This document shows, one piece after another, positions 23,741-32,198 of a stretch of 64,000 nucleotides of DNA. The stretch covers positions 124,001-188,000 of the forward strand of contig NZ_JBHTBN010000006.1 in NCBI RefSeq assembly GCF_042664795.1. The letters run 5' to 3'. Position numbers and translations under genes: made by a program. The stretch's first letter is position 1; each line of letters starts with the position of its first letter. The notes beneath the pieces were generated by a model. That model worked only from the letters and a program-made list of their open reading frames with translations, did not search any database and was not told the DNA's origin. Source of the DNA: Jejudonia soesokkakensis. Its GTDB lineage: Bacteria; Bacteroidota; Bacteroidia; Flavobacteriales; Flavobacteriaceae.

Positions 23741-25783
23741 ATGAAGAACACATTAGTAATAGCTTTGGCTATGTGTAGTGCTTTATTTTTTTCCTGTAAA
23801 GAAGAATCTAAAGTAGTAAATGAAACTGAAAAAACCGAAAAGGTCGCTTCAGAAGATTTTGATTATAACGTTACTCAATTTGAAGATATCAGAGTATTAC
23901 GGTATCAAATTCCTAGTTGGGATAATTTAACTTTAAAAGAACAAAAGCTTGTATATTACTTAACACAGGCAGGACTTGCAGGTCGCGATATCATGTGGGA
24001 TCAAAACTACAGACACAACTTGACTATTCGTAAGGCTCTTGAAAATGTGTACACAAGTTATGAAGGAGATAAAACTTCAGAGGATTGGAAAAATTTCAAG
24101 ACGTATATGCACCGTATTTGGTTTGCCAATGGTATACATCATCATTATTCTAATGATAAGATGAAACCTGATTTTTCTCAGGAATATTTAAGAACGCTGC
24201 TTTCAGAAACCAATACAACTCTGGAAGGCGAAGCATTTGATGTAATATTTAATGATAAAGACTCGAAAAAAGTAAATCTAGCTAAGGGAGTTGATAATGT
24301 TTTGCAATCTGCTGTAAATTTTTATGGACCTACAGTCACTACGGCCGATGTGGAAAGCTTTTATGCAAAGAAGAAATCTCCAAATCCAGAAAAACCATTG
24401 TCATTTGGATTAAATTCTCAATTAATAAAAGAGAATGGCGTATTAAAAGAGCGGGTGTATAAATCTGGAGGGCTCTACGGAAGCGCCATCGATGAGATCA
24501 TAAAATGGTTAGAAAAAGCACAAGGTGTTGCCGAAAATCAAGCACAGGGAGATGCAATTGGACTTCTCATTGACTATTATAAAACTGGGGATTTACAAAC
24601 CTGGGATGATTATAACGTAGCTTGGACTAAAGCTACAGAAGGAAATATTGACTATATCAATAGTTTTATTGAGGTGTACAACGATCCAGTTGGGTACAGA
24701 GGTTCGTATGAAACAATTGTGCAGATTAAAGATTTTGATATGTCTCAAAAAATGGCAGTACTTTCTGAAAATGCACAGTGGTTTGAAGACAATTCACCAC
24801 TCATGGAAGAACACAAAAAAGACAGTGTTGTAGGAGTTTCTTATAAAGTTGTTAATGTAGCCGGAGAAGCAGGAGATGCTTCCCCGAGTACTCCAATTGG
24901 TGTAAACTTACCTAATGCAAACTGGATTAGAGCGGCTGTAGGTAGTAAGTCTGTTTCTCTAGGAAATATTATAAATGCATATAACAACGCAGGAAGTTCT
25001 GGTAGATTAAAAGAATTTGTACATGATGATGAAGAGTATGAGTTAGAACAAGAATATGGGCAAGTAGGGGATAAGCTGCATACCGCTTTACACGAAGTAA
25101 TTGGTCATGCTTCAGGGCAATTAAATCCTGGAGTTGGAGAAACTAAGGAAACACTTAAAAAATATGCTTCTACTCTAGAAGAAGGACGCGCAGATTTAGT
25201 AGGTTTATACTATTTATACAATCCGAAATTACAGGAGCTAGGCTTAGTAGATGACTGGAAAAAAGTAGGAATGGCTGCCTTTGATGGGTATATCCGTAAC
25301 GGGTTAATGACACAGTTAATACGATTAAAATTAGGAGATGATGTTGAGGAAGCTCATATGGTAAACCGTCAATGGGTTTCTGCTTGGGCATATGAAAAGG
25401 GTAAAGAATATAATGTGATTGAAAAAGTTACACGTGATGGGAAAACATACTTTAAGATCAATGATTATGAAAAACTACATGAGCTGTTTGGTCAATTACT
25501 AAGAGAAACGCAACGCATCAAATCTGAAGGTGACTACGCAGCTGCAGAAGCACTTGTAGAAGGATATGGTGTAAAAGTGGATCAGGAGATCCATGCTGAA
25601 GTTTTAGAACGCAACAAGCAATTTACAGCTGCACCTTATAGCGGATTTGTAAATCCTGTAATTTCACCAATAATGAACGAAGATGGTGAAATTGAAAGTT
25701 TCGAAATTATTCAGCCAGAAACTTTCGAAGGTCAAATGCTTGACTATGCTAAAAAGTATAGTTTTCTTCCAGCTAAGAATTAA
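23741..25783 (+). CDS. M49 dipeptidyl-peptidase III family lipoprotein
   Basis: A 680-residue protein with a lipoprotein signal ending LFFSC. The zinc site is the family-specific HExxxH, here HEVIGH near residue 452, with the downstream EEGRADLVGLYYLYN that supplies the third ligand (EECRAD in eukaryotic DPP III). The NDPVGYRGSYETIV and GEAGDASPSTPIGVNLPNANW segments match bacterial M49 enzymes. It probably removes dipeptides from oligopeptides in the periplasm. It is monocistronic, with its own promoter and terminator. Confidence 0.94.
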   Translation: MKNTLVIALAMCSALFFSCKEESKVVNETEKTEKVASEDFDYNVTQFEDIRVLRYQIPSWDNLTLKEQKLVYYLTQAGLAGRDIMWDQNYRHNLTIRKALENVYTSYEGDKTSEDWKNFKTYMHRIWFANGIHHHYSNDKMKPDFSQEYLRTLLSETNTTLEGEAFDVIFNDKDSKKVNLAKGVDNVLQSAVNFYGPTVTTADVESFYAKKKSPNPEKPLSFGLNSQLIKENGVLKERVYKSGGLYGSAIDEIIKWLEKAQGVAENQAQGDAIGLLIDYYKTGDLQTWDDYNVAWTKATEGNIDYINSFIEVYNDPVGYRGSYETIVQIKDFDMSQKMAVLSENAQWFEDNSPLMEEHKKDSVVGVSYKVVNVAGEAGDASPSTPIGVNLPNANWIRAAVGSKSVSLGNIINAYNNAGSSGRLKEFVHDDEEYELEQEYGQVGDKLHTALHEVIGHASGQLNPGVGETKETLKKYASTLEEGRADLVGLYYLYNPKLQELGLVDDWKKVGMAAFDGYIRNGLMTQLIRLKLGDDVEEAHMVNRQWVSAWAYEKGKEYNVIEKVTRDGKTYFKINDYEKLHELFGQLLRETQRIKSEGDYAAAEALVEGYGVKVDQEIHAEVLERNKQFTAAPYSGFVNPVISPIMNEDGEIESFEIIQPETFEGQMLDYAKKYSFLPAKN

Positions 25784-25807
25784 GTAGATAAAATTTTGTT
25801 GAACATT

Positions 25808-25842
25808 AAAAAACCTTTACGAGAAATCGTAAAGGTTTTTTT
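25808..25842 (+). terminator. Strong bidirectional terminator after the M49 gene
   Basis: Perfect 15-bp stem AAAAAACCTTTACGA / TCGTAAAGGTTTTTT with a GAAA loop. T tracts on both strands let it end the M49 message and any minus-strand transcript from the promoter at 25907. Confidence 0.93.
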
Positions 25843-25902
25843 GTAATAACAAACTTTAGGTACACTTGACTAACTCAAATTTTTGAATATGCATCTAAAA
25901 CA
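25808..25902 (-). ncRNA. Candidate small transcript of about 95 nt driven by ATACCC site A
   Basis: A minus-strand promoter-like unit (operator plus TACATTTA box, 25954-25907) points into this stretch, which ends in the strong terminator at 25808-25842. No substantial ORF is present. The only ATG frame of note is 12 codons (25894-25856, start MHIQKF, end VKCT). The product could be a small RNA, a tiny peptide message, or nothing at all if the box is fortuitous. There is no direct evidence of transcription. Confidence 0.4.
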
Positions 25903-25906
25903 TAGG

Positions 25907-25954
25907 TAAATGTAGTATCAACTTTTAGTAAAAAACATACCCTTTAGAGGGTAT
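25907..25954 (-). promoter_or_regulatory. ATACCC-N6-GGGTAT operator A with -7 box
   Basis: The palindrome ATACCC-TTTAGA-GGGTAT is at 25937-25954. Exactly 22 bp downstream on the minus strand is TACATTTA (25914-25907), one base off TAnnTTTG. The palindrome begins 4 bp after the M48 stop and is followed by GTTTTTT, so it may also serve as that gene's terminator. It shares arms, spacing and strand with sites B, C and D. Confidence 0.6.
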
Positions 25955-25958
25955 ATTC

Positions 25959-27734
25959 TTACCATTCTCCTAAGCGGGTCAAGTAATTGATAGCATCAAC
26001 ATTGCCTTGTTTGGCAGATAATTTCCACCAGAGAATCGCTTGATCTTTATCTTTTGAGACACCTTTCCCTTTATAATACATCCAGGCAATCTTTTGTTGT
26101 GCCTCAGCATTTCCTTTGTCTGCAGCAAGCTTGTACCATTTATAAGCATCTGCATATAGCTCTCTGCTAAACAGTGTATTTGCTTCTGCTATTTGCATCG
26201 CAATAGAAACGGTTTTTTCTTCTTTAGGTTTGGGCTGATTTTTAATCCGTTCACGTTCAATTCTCGCCGCTTCAATTTTATCCAGTTCTACTTTTGCTTT
26301 ACTGCTACCTAATAAATAAGCTTTATTAAACCAGAATTTAGCACTTTCTTCATCTTTTCGAACTCCTCTTCCTTCCAGAAAAAGCATTCCTGCCATCACT
26401 TGTGCGTCTATATAATCCTGTTGTGCAGCTCTAATGTAGTATTCTGCTGCCTGATCTATATCTTTAGGAATACCGTTCCCTTTTAAATAAAGCTCTGCGA
26501 GTAGGAATTCGGCTTTAGCATATCCTTGTAATGCAGCTTTTTCAAGGTTTGTAAATGCTTCGTTATAATTTAGATCCTCTATGGCACGTGCTGCATCTTC
26601 AGTCATAGTTTCAGGATTTCCTTTTCGTTCCTCTTTAATTTTAGCCATTTCACTTTTGGCAATGATATAGTTAATTTCATCTTTTTTGCTCACATCTTCT
26701 TCTCTGGATAAAAATTGTTCACCTAACGAAATTGCTTTATCATATTTTTCATCTTTATAATAACTTTCAGAAAGATGTCTTAAAACTCTTGGATTGGTAA
26801 AATAAGAAGTGTTTTTAGCATCTGAAGCAACATAAAACTCACTAATTTGTTTGATACGGTTATTGTTATCAAGATTCTCTATCCCAAGAAAATTTACGTA
26901 CGATTCCATAGCTTTTTCCTTATCATTCAATCCCGTATAGCACATGGCCTGATAATATCTCATATCTTCTGTCCAACCTTTGTAATATTTAGTTCTTGCT
27001 AAATCCATCTGCTGGAGTATAGTCTCATAATCATCCTTGCTTAAGCCACCAGAGGATATCGTACTTTTAATATCATCCATCATTAGTTTCGCAATTCTAT
27101 CTTCGTCTGCTTTCTTAACTTTGATAGTGATCGTTTTATTTGTAACCGAGGACCAACCACGTTTTGCAGCAGCAATTCGATCTGCACGCGCCGGATGACT
27201 AGAAGATGCAAACTCTGGTTGAGTAGACAAGGGTGCTAATGTTTCGGCTTCACCCGCTCCGAGAGATGCCAGAGCTCTACCTGCAAAATAATCTGCTTCC
27301 AGTTCCACTTCTATAGTGCTTCCTGTATTGTCAAGACTATGCGCATTAAGATGGTGTCCTATTTCATGTGCTAGTACAAACTTTCCTGTCCAGTCATTTG
27401 AGGTGTTATCTACTAAGCCTTTAAGCCATTCACCATCGTAAATAATATATCGTACTTTTTTGCCATTTTCAGTAATAATCTTTGCAATAGCATTATCGAT
27501 GTTAGAACATTCTTTTAGTTTAAACTTGTCTGCATTGACTCCTGCAGTACTAACAATTTGTCTAATAGCGTTGTCAATTTCGACAGGTGTACTGGTGAAA
27601 CCGAGTGCATTCTGGCAGATTTCGTCAACTTCTACATTCGTTTCTGCACGAACTACGTCTTGGAATTTTTGAGCAATAAGCAGGGGCGATTGGAAAACGG
27701 TAAGTAGGAATAAAAGGAGTACTGTTTTTTTCAT
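25959..27734 (-). CDS. Exported M48-type metalloprotease with Sel1-like repeats
   Basis: A 591-residue protein. A signal peptide (MKKTVLLLFLLTVFQSPLLIAQ) is followed by an M48-like domain with zinc site AHEIGHHLNAHSLD (about residue 122), a downstream EADYFAGRALASLGAG Glu ligand, and the SSSHPARADRI motif common in M48 proteins. From about residue 250 on come TPR/Sel1 repeats, for example KAEFLLAELYLKGNGIPKDIDQA and AEAQQKIAWMYYKGKGVSKDKDQA. This suggests a periplasmic protease with a protein-binding solenoid. Operator A follows 4 bp after the stop. It is transcribed from its own region after a 104-bp gap. Confidence 0.9.
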   Translation of the reverse strand: MKKTVLLLFLLTVFQSPLLIAQKFQDVVRAETNVEVDEICQNALGFTSTPVEIDNAIRQIVSTAGVNADKFKLKECSNIDNAIAKIITENGKKVRYIIYDGEWLKGLVDNTSNDWTGKFVLAHEIGHHLNAHSLDNTGSTIEVELEADYFAGRALASLGAGEAETLAPLSTQPEFASSSHPARADRIAAAKRGWSSVTNKTITIKVKKADEDRIAKLMMDDIKSTISSGGLSKDDYETILQQMDLARTKYYKGWTEDMRYYQAMCYTGLNDKEKAMESYVNFLGIENLDNNNRIKQISEFYVASDAKNTSYFTNPRVLRHLSESYYKDEKYDKAISLGEQFLSREEDVSKKDEINYIIAKSEMAKIKEERKGNPETMTEDAARAIEDLNYNEAFTNLEKAALQGYAKAEFLLAELYLKGNGIPKDIDQAAEYYIRAAQQDYIDAQVMAGMLFLEGRGVRKDEESAKFWFNKAYLLGSSKAKVELDKIEAARIERERIKNQPKPKEEKTVSIAMQIAEANTLFSRELYADAYKWYKLAADKGNAEAQQKIAWMYYKGKGVSKDKDQAILWWKLSAKQGNVDAINYLTRLGEW

Positions 27735-27838
27735 CTTAAATAATTTTAAATGTGCTTATAAGGTTACTTTAACCCAAAAAATACCACACCTTTTTAAGGC
27801 ATGATATTCTTTGAAATTTTTCTTTATTAAATTCACTT

Positions 27839-28456
27839 TTATTGTCTTTCGGCAAGTCCATCTTCGTCATTAAATAAGGCTCCTTGTTGATTGTCTGTAT
27901 CAATATCTTGTACAAAAATATCCTGATACCCTACAATTCCTTCAAAAGTTACTTTACCTGAAAAAGCGGTTGCGTTTACACTACCATCTCCAGAAGTTGC
28001 TCTTACAATTACGGTGAAATCTCCAGAAGCATCTCCAGAAATAAATCCAGACCCTGTTTCCTGAAAACCAACTGTACCATCTGAGTTAAATTGAACAGCC
28101 TGGTAGTCTATGGTTAGGTTATCGTTATCCTGATTTGAAAATGAAATCTGAAAAGGATTTAAAACACACCCAATGGTTGAATCTGGATCTGTAGAAGCAG
28201 CTCTGCAATACGGATCTGCTCTAAAAATCCCATTTAAATTAAGAGGTGTCGATCCAGAATTTATATCAAGACCTAATGACAGCATAATGTCATAAGTGTC
28301 ACTTCCTAAAAAGTCTTCTATGTCACCCTGAGAACCCGTAAAAACAAAGCCTAAATCTTGACTAATTTGAAGGAATGAGGTTTCAGATTCGGTTTCGCAA
28401 GATGCTAAAAAAGAAGTAGCAACTGCGATTGATAGTATATATATAATTTTTTTCAT
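27839..28456 (-). CDS. Lipoprotein of unknown function, beta-rich
   Basis: A 205-residue protein with a lipoprotein signal (MKKIIYILSIAVATSFLASC). The mature part is rich in Asp, Ser, Gly and Thr and appears beta-stranded, with a Cys pair in DPYCRAASTDPDSTIGCVLN. I do not recognise a domain. It lies 21 bp downstream of the outer-membrane gene, so the two form an operon behind operator B. The exported location fits a surface or periplasmic output of the signalling island. Confidence 0.8.
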   Translation of the reverse strand: MKKIIYILSIAVATSFLASCETESETSFLQISQDLGFVFTGSQGDIEDFLGSDTYDIMLSLGLDINSGSTPLNLNGIFRADPYCRAASTDPDSTIGCVLNPFQISFSNQDNDNLTIDYQAVQFNSDGTVGFQETGSGFISGDASGDFTVIVRATSGDGSVNATAFSGKVTFEGIVGYQDIFVQDIDTDNQQGALFNDEDGLAERQ

Positions 28457-28477
28457 GATAATTTCAGTTTTTAAATT

Positions 28478-29167
28478 TTAAAGAAAGTTAAATCGTAGTG
28501 ATACATTGAGGGTAATAGGAGATTTGTATGTAATCTCTGCAGAATCAACTTCATCTTCTACACCTAATAATTTTTCTTCGTTAAAGACAAAAGGTCTAGA
28601 AACGGCATCGGCACCTAAATAAATTGTATTACTTAGCCTCCAGGTAAGGCGTAATCCTCCAGATACGTATAATGAATTTCCTAAATTAAGCCCATCCTGT
28701 GCTTCTTCAAAAACTAGGTTTCCTAATCCCACTAAAGGCGAAAGTTCAAAATTTGTAGTTAACCGATCTCCTAAAGCAAAATCATATTTAAATGCAAAAT
28801 AGGAGTCAATAGCATTTAACTCATCTCCAGAGACGTAGGAGGCATAAGCAATCGCTCCAAACCCTAGACCCGATTTTTCAAAATCGGCATTCACCACAAG
28901 TCCAATACCTACACCAAAGACATTTTCATCATTAGCGAACGTACTTGTTGTACCATCTTGTGTAATATTAATTTCGTTAATAAATAAAGGTATCGGCTGA
29001 AAGTAAATTCCTATAGAATATTCTTTAAAAGTTTTTACATCATCTTCGGTCAAAAAATCACTGGTCTCATAGGTCTGAATATCTCCAGGAGCAGTAAAGA
29101 CGTTTTCTTGTGCGGTGGCAACAATGCAACTTAAAAGCAAGGCTGCGAGGGTACATAGTTTTCTCAT
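28478..29167 (-). CDS. Outer-membrane beta-barrel-like protein
   Basis: A 229-residue protein with a signal peptide (MRKLCTLAALLLSCIVATAQ). It has alternating beta-strands with aromatic ends (IGIYFQPIPLFINEIN, GLGFGAIAYASYVSGDE, SYFAFKYDFALGDRLTTNFEL) and a C-terminal strand TLNVSLRFNFL that ends in Phe-Leu, as barrel proteins do. No named family is recognised. It is the first gene of a pair with the lipoprotein, 27 bp downstream of the -7 box of operator B. Confidence 0.8.
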   Translation of the reverse strand: MRKLCTLAALLLSCIVATAQENVFTAPGDIQTYETSDFLTEDDVKTFKEYSIGIYFQPIPLFINEINITQDGTTSTFANDENVFGVGIGLVVNADFEKSGLGFGAIAYASYVSGDELNAIDSYFAFKYDFALGDRLTTNFELSPLVGLGNLVFEEAQDGLNLGNSLYVSGGLRLTWRLSNTIYLGADAVSRPFVFNEEKLLGVEDEVDSAEITYKSPITLNVSLRFNFL

Positions 29168-29193
29168 AATTGTATAATGGTTTTTAGTTAGGG

Positions 29194-29241
29194 TAAAATT
29201 AACATTAGATTAACAGCTGTAAAATACCCAGTAGCGGGTAT
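29194..29241 (-). promoter_or_regulatory. ATACCC-N6-GGGTAT operator B with -7 box
   Basis: The palindrome ATACCC-AGTAGC-GGGTAT is at 29224-29241. TAATTTTA (29201-29194) is exactly 22 bp downstream on the minus strand and matches TAnnTTTG but for the last base. The palindrome edge is 57 bp from the ATG of the barrel-protein gene, the same distance as site D from its gene. Confidence 0.75.
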
Positions 29242-29243
29242 AT

Positions 29244-29636
29244 TTAGTTTTTTGATTTAGCAATGATTTCTTGGGTTCTTTTATAGGCAACACTCTTTAA
29301 TCTTCCGCTGCCATTAAGGTTTAGCTTTTTAATAATATTCTTTCTGTGGGTGCCTACAGTACTTTTACTTATGGTTAGCATACCAGCAATATCTTCTGAT
29401 GTAAAACCGCAGCCTATTAAATTGAAGATCTGACTTTCACGTTGCGTAAGAGATCCAACCTGTTCTTCTTCATCGCTGATTAAGGTGACCAAACAAATAA
29501 TCTTGTGAATTAATTCTTTCTCATTGGAGATCTCTTTTACACAGGTCAAAAGTTTTACTGTTTCAGTAAGTTCCAAGGGTCGGGATTCCTGTTCTGCCTT
29601 TGTAACATATTGTTTAATCTTGTAGTATGGATTCAT
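29244..29636 (-). CDS. Small LuxR/GerE-type DNA-binding protein
   Basis: About 130 residues from the ATG at 29636. A longer frame to 29702 is rejected because it would run through operator C and the -7 box. An N-terminal helical half without a receiver domain is followed by a GerE helix-turn-helix: LTQRESQIFNLIGCGFTSEDIAGMLTISKSTVGTHRKNIIKKL. The recognition helix is like that of the neighbouring response regulator, so the two may share sites. The -7 box TATTTTTG ends 5 bp before the ATG, so the mRNA should be leaderless. Confidence 0.88.
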   Translation of the reverse strand: MNPYYKIKQYVTKAEQESRPLELTETVKLLTCVKEISNEKELIHKIICLVTLISDEEEQVGSLTQRESQIFNLIGCGFTSEDIAGMLTISKSTVGTHRKNIIKKLNLNGSGRLKSVAYKRTQEIIAKSKN

Positions 29637-29641
29637 GCATC

Positions 29642-29689
29642 CAAAAATATTTCGATGTACCTCAAAAAAAAATACCCAATGGTGGGTAT
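29642..29689 (-). promoter_or_regulatory. ATACCC-N6-GGGTAT operator C with perfect -7 box
   Basis: The palindrome ATACCC-AATGGT-GGGTAT is at 29672-29689. The exact -7 consensus TATTTTTG (29649-29642) follows after 22 bp on the minus strand. The palindrome is followed by eight T, so as RNA it would also be a plausible terminator for the response-regulator operon that ends at 29718. Confidence 0.8.
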
Positions 29690-29717
29690 TTTTAGGAATC
29701 AATAAGAAACGAGCTTT

Positions 29718-30344
29718 TTAGAAATCGTATTTTTTCTCAAGGGCATACCGAAGTAATTCACCTTTTCCAGAAATTCCTAGTTTTCGAATCATATTTTTTC
29801 GGTGCTTTTCAACGGTAGAAACAGAAGTGAATCGTACGGCTGCAATTTCGCTGGATGTTTTTCCCTGGCCAATCAACGACAATATCTCCCGCTCACTTTT
29901 GCTTAGCAATGGTTTTTTTTCTGAAGAGGTACTTTCCGAAGTCAAAAATGAAACATCAATATCACTGTCAAAATAGGTTTCGCCAGTCATCACATGTCTT
30001 ATAGCATGTAAGACCTCTTCCAACGGAGAGTTTTTTAATAGATATCCTGTGGCCCCAGCTTTGAGCATTTGAGAAATAGCATCCTCTTGATCAAACATAC
30101 TAAACGCAATGATCTTGGTATGTGGAAACTCCTTTTTGATCAAACGTGTAGCAACAATTCCATCAATTTTAGGCATTTTTATATCCATCAAAATAACTTT
30201 GGGCTGTTTTAAACGTACGATGTCTAATAAGGCTTCTCCGTCATTGGCAGTACCAACAATTGAGACGTCCTCTTCATACTTTAGTAATAAATCAATACCA
30301 TCGACTAGTGCTTGATGGTCTTCGGCTATGGCTACTGTGATCAT
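29718..30344 (-). CDS. NarL/FixJ-family response regulator
   Basis: A 208-residue regulator. The receiver domain has the acidic pair ED at residues 8-9, phospho-acceptor Asp54 in VILMDIKMPKIDG, and the conserved Ser/Thr and Lys positions in IIAFSMFD and LLKNSPLEEV. A C-terminal GerE helix-turn-helix starts LSKSEREILSLIGQGKTSSEIA. Its ATG overlaps the kinase stop by 4 bp, so kinase and regulator are coupled. It is the best candidate to bind the four ATACCC-N6-GGGTAT sites; palindromes of that size suit a GerE dimer. Confidence 0.95.
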   Translation of the reverse strand: MITVAIAEDHQALVDGIDLLLKYEEDVSIVGTANDGEALLDIVRLKQPKVILMDIKMPKIDGIVATRLIKKEFPHTKIIAFSMFDQEDAISQMLKAGATGYLLKNSPLEEVLHAIRHVMTGETYFDSDIDVSFLTSESTSSEKKPLLSKSEREILSLIGQGKTSSEIAAVRFTSVSTVEKHRKNMIRKLGISGKGELLRYALEKKYDF

Positions 30345-32197
30345 ATTGGAATATCAATTAAAATGTTGGTTCCTTTTCCAAGAGTGGAGTCAACCTCTAG
30401 GGTTCCTTCCATGTGCTCAATTCTTTTTTCAATACTTGAAAGTCCCATCCCTTCTTTTTTCTGAATGGCAAGTGGTGTAAAGCCTATTCCGTTGTCTTCT
30501 ACTATAATATTCAACATGTCATCATGCTGCGTAATAGAAATGGTTACTTCGGAAGCTCTAGCATGTTTAATTATATTTGTAATTAATTCTTGAAGAATAC
30601 GAAAAACAGTAATTTCTAGATTGTTTTCGATGCGTTCTTCCAGTCCAAAATGAGTTACTTCAATTTGAAGTTTTCCATTTACGGAAGCATTTTTTGCCAG
30701 TTTCTCTACCGCAGGAAGTAAGCCGTCTTTTGCTAAAACTCCGCTATTTTTTATATGTGCCATTGCACGAACCTCGTGATAGGCATCGTCTAATAGTTTC
30801 CCTGTTTTATGGTACAACTCCTCCAGAGTTGCTGCTTTATCCCTGTTATCACTAAGATGCGTAAATTGTAATCGGGCAGCAGCCAAGGTAGCCCCCACAC
30901 TATCATGTAAGTCGCCAGCGAGTCGTTGGCGCTCCTTTTCCTGCCCTTCCAACATCGCATCTATGGTCGTAAGTTCCTGTTCCTTGAGAATTTTTTCTGT
31001 TTTACTAATTTCGAGCTCCCGTTGTTGCTCTGCAATATATTGTTTACGCTTGGCGTTTTTATACACCAAGAATGCAATGATGGATAACGCAGCAAGGCTG
31101 CCACCCAGCCCAAAAGCGATATTCCTATTTTGTTTTTTTGCTGCTTGTTCTATTAAAATTTGTTTTTCTTTTTCTGCGGTTTCATATTTTATGTTTAATT
31201 GGACAATTTCTTTACTGTTTTTATTGGTTTCTTGGTCAATTGAATATTTAGTTGCATCAAGCAACTCTGTATATGCTGTTTTATAATTTCCTGTGTCAAA
31301 ATTATTTTTAGAGGAATAAATATTTAAAAAATATAAGGATCTTAGGCTATCAGCTTTATTGATATAATTTCTTGAAGAATCAAGATGGATCAATGCTAAT
31401 TCAATGTTCTTTTCTTTTCTTCTAATTTCTGAAAGTCTTATAAAAGCTCTAAACTTTAAATATTTTAAGAACGGCTCATCTTTAACAAGTCTATTTACGC
31501 TATGATACATTTCAATAGCTTTTCTAGTTTCTTTTTTAAGTTCAAATTGATAACCTTTACGACCGAAATAGAGAATTTTGAAAACTTCGTTGTTTATACC
31601 CTCATAATATATACTATCTATTTTCTTAAATAGATTTTCTGGAAGTTCTTCAATAGAGTTTGCTGTATCATGTATAAAATTAATTCTACTATATTCTATT
31701 CTAAAAAGATCTGTTTTATCACTTGGAAGTTTTTCAAGTTTTTGCAAATAAGTTTTATAATTACTTTGCGTTTGCTCTAGTTCAAAATTAAAAACCTCTA
31801 ATATGGCATACAAGCATATTTTTTGAAGCTCAACATTTTCACTTTTTATGGCATAACTATAAGCTTCATTAAATCTAGTAAACGATTCTGTATTATATAG
31901 ATTTTCGTAAAGTGCAGCATACCCTACTTTTAAATTAATTAGTGACTTTATGTAATCGGTATAATTAGAATGAATAGTTTCATTAAAATCAAATTTTTCT
32001 TGTCCAGCAAAGTATAAAAGTTTTGCAAGTTCAAACTCATGGAGTCCTTCTGGGGTGTTTTTTTCTAATGCAATTTCAATTGCATTTTGATATTCAAAAT
32101 TCTTTAAGCTTCTAAGGTAAGTGTCTTTCTCTAAGCTATGACCGACCAAACCATAACTTAAAGAAAGCAATAGTGCTATAGTTTTAATTATCTGCAA
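30341..32197 (-). CDS. TPR-containing sensor histidine kinase (HisKA_3 type)
   Basis: A 618-residue protein. A probable signal sequence starts the protein (MQIIKTIALLLSLSYGLVGH). About 320 residues of TPR-like helices follow, then one transmembrane helix (about 355-375, GGSLAALSIIAFLVY), a coiled coil, and the DHp motif EKERQRLAGDLHDSVGATLAAAR with His near 430. The ATPase domain ends the protein, with an N box LQELITNIIKHARA and a G1 box VEDNGIGF. The TPR sensor is likely periplasmic. It is the cognate kinase of the response regulator; the operon also contains the unknown gene 1 bp upstream. Confidence 0.94.
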   Translation of the reverse strand: MQIIKTIALLLSLSYGLVGHSLEKDTYLRSLKNFEYQNAIEIALEKNTPEGLHEFELAKLLYFAGQEKFDFNETIHSNYTDYIKSLINLKVGYAALYENLYNTESFTRFNEAYSYAIKSENVELQKICLYAILEVFNFELEQTQSNYKTYLQKLEKLPSDKTDLFRIEYSRINFIHDTANSIEELPENLFKKIDSIYYEGINNEVFKILYFGRKGYQFELKKETRKAIEMYHSVNRLVKDEPFLKYLKFRAFIRLSEIRRKEKNIELALIHLDSSRNYINKADSLRSLYFLNIYSSKNNFDTGNYKTAYTELLDATKYSIDQETNKNSKEIVQLNIKYETAEKEKQILIEQAAKKQNRNIAFGLGGSLAALSIIAFLVYKNAKRKQYIAEQQRELEISKTEKILKEQELTTIDAMLEGQEKERQRLAGDLHDSVGATLAAARLQFTHLSDNRDKAATLEELYHKTGKLLDDAYHEVRAMAHIKNSGVLAKDGLLPAVEKLAKNASVNGKLQIEVTHFGLEERIENNLEITVFRILQELITNIIKHARASEVTISITQHDDMLNIIVEDNGIGFTPLAIQKKEGMGLSSIEKRIEHMEGTLEVDSTLGKGTNILIDIPI

Positions 32198-32198
32198 T

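Noticed and set aside
29637..29702. Longer N-terminus of the small LuxR protein
   Set aside because: It would run through operator C and a perfect -7 box, and the added residues (FFFEVHRN) are unlike the family.
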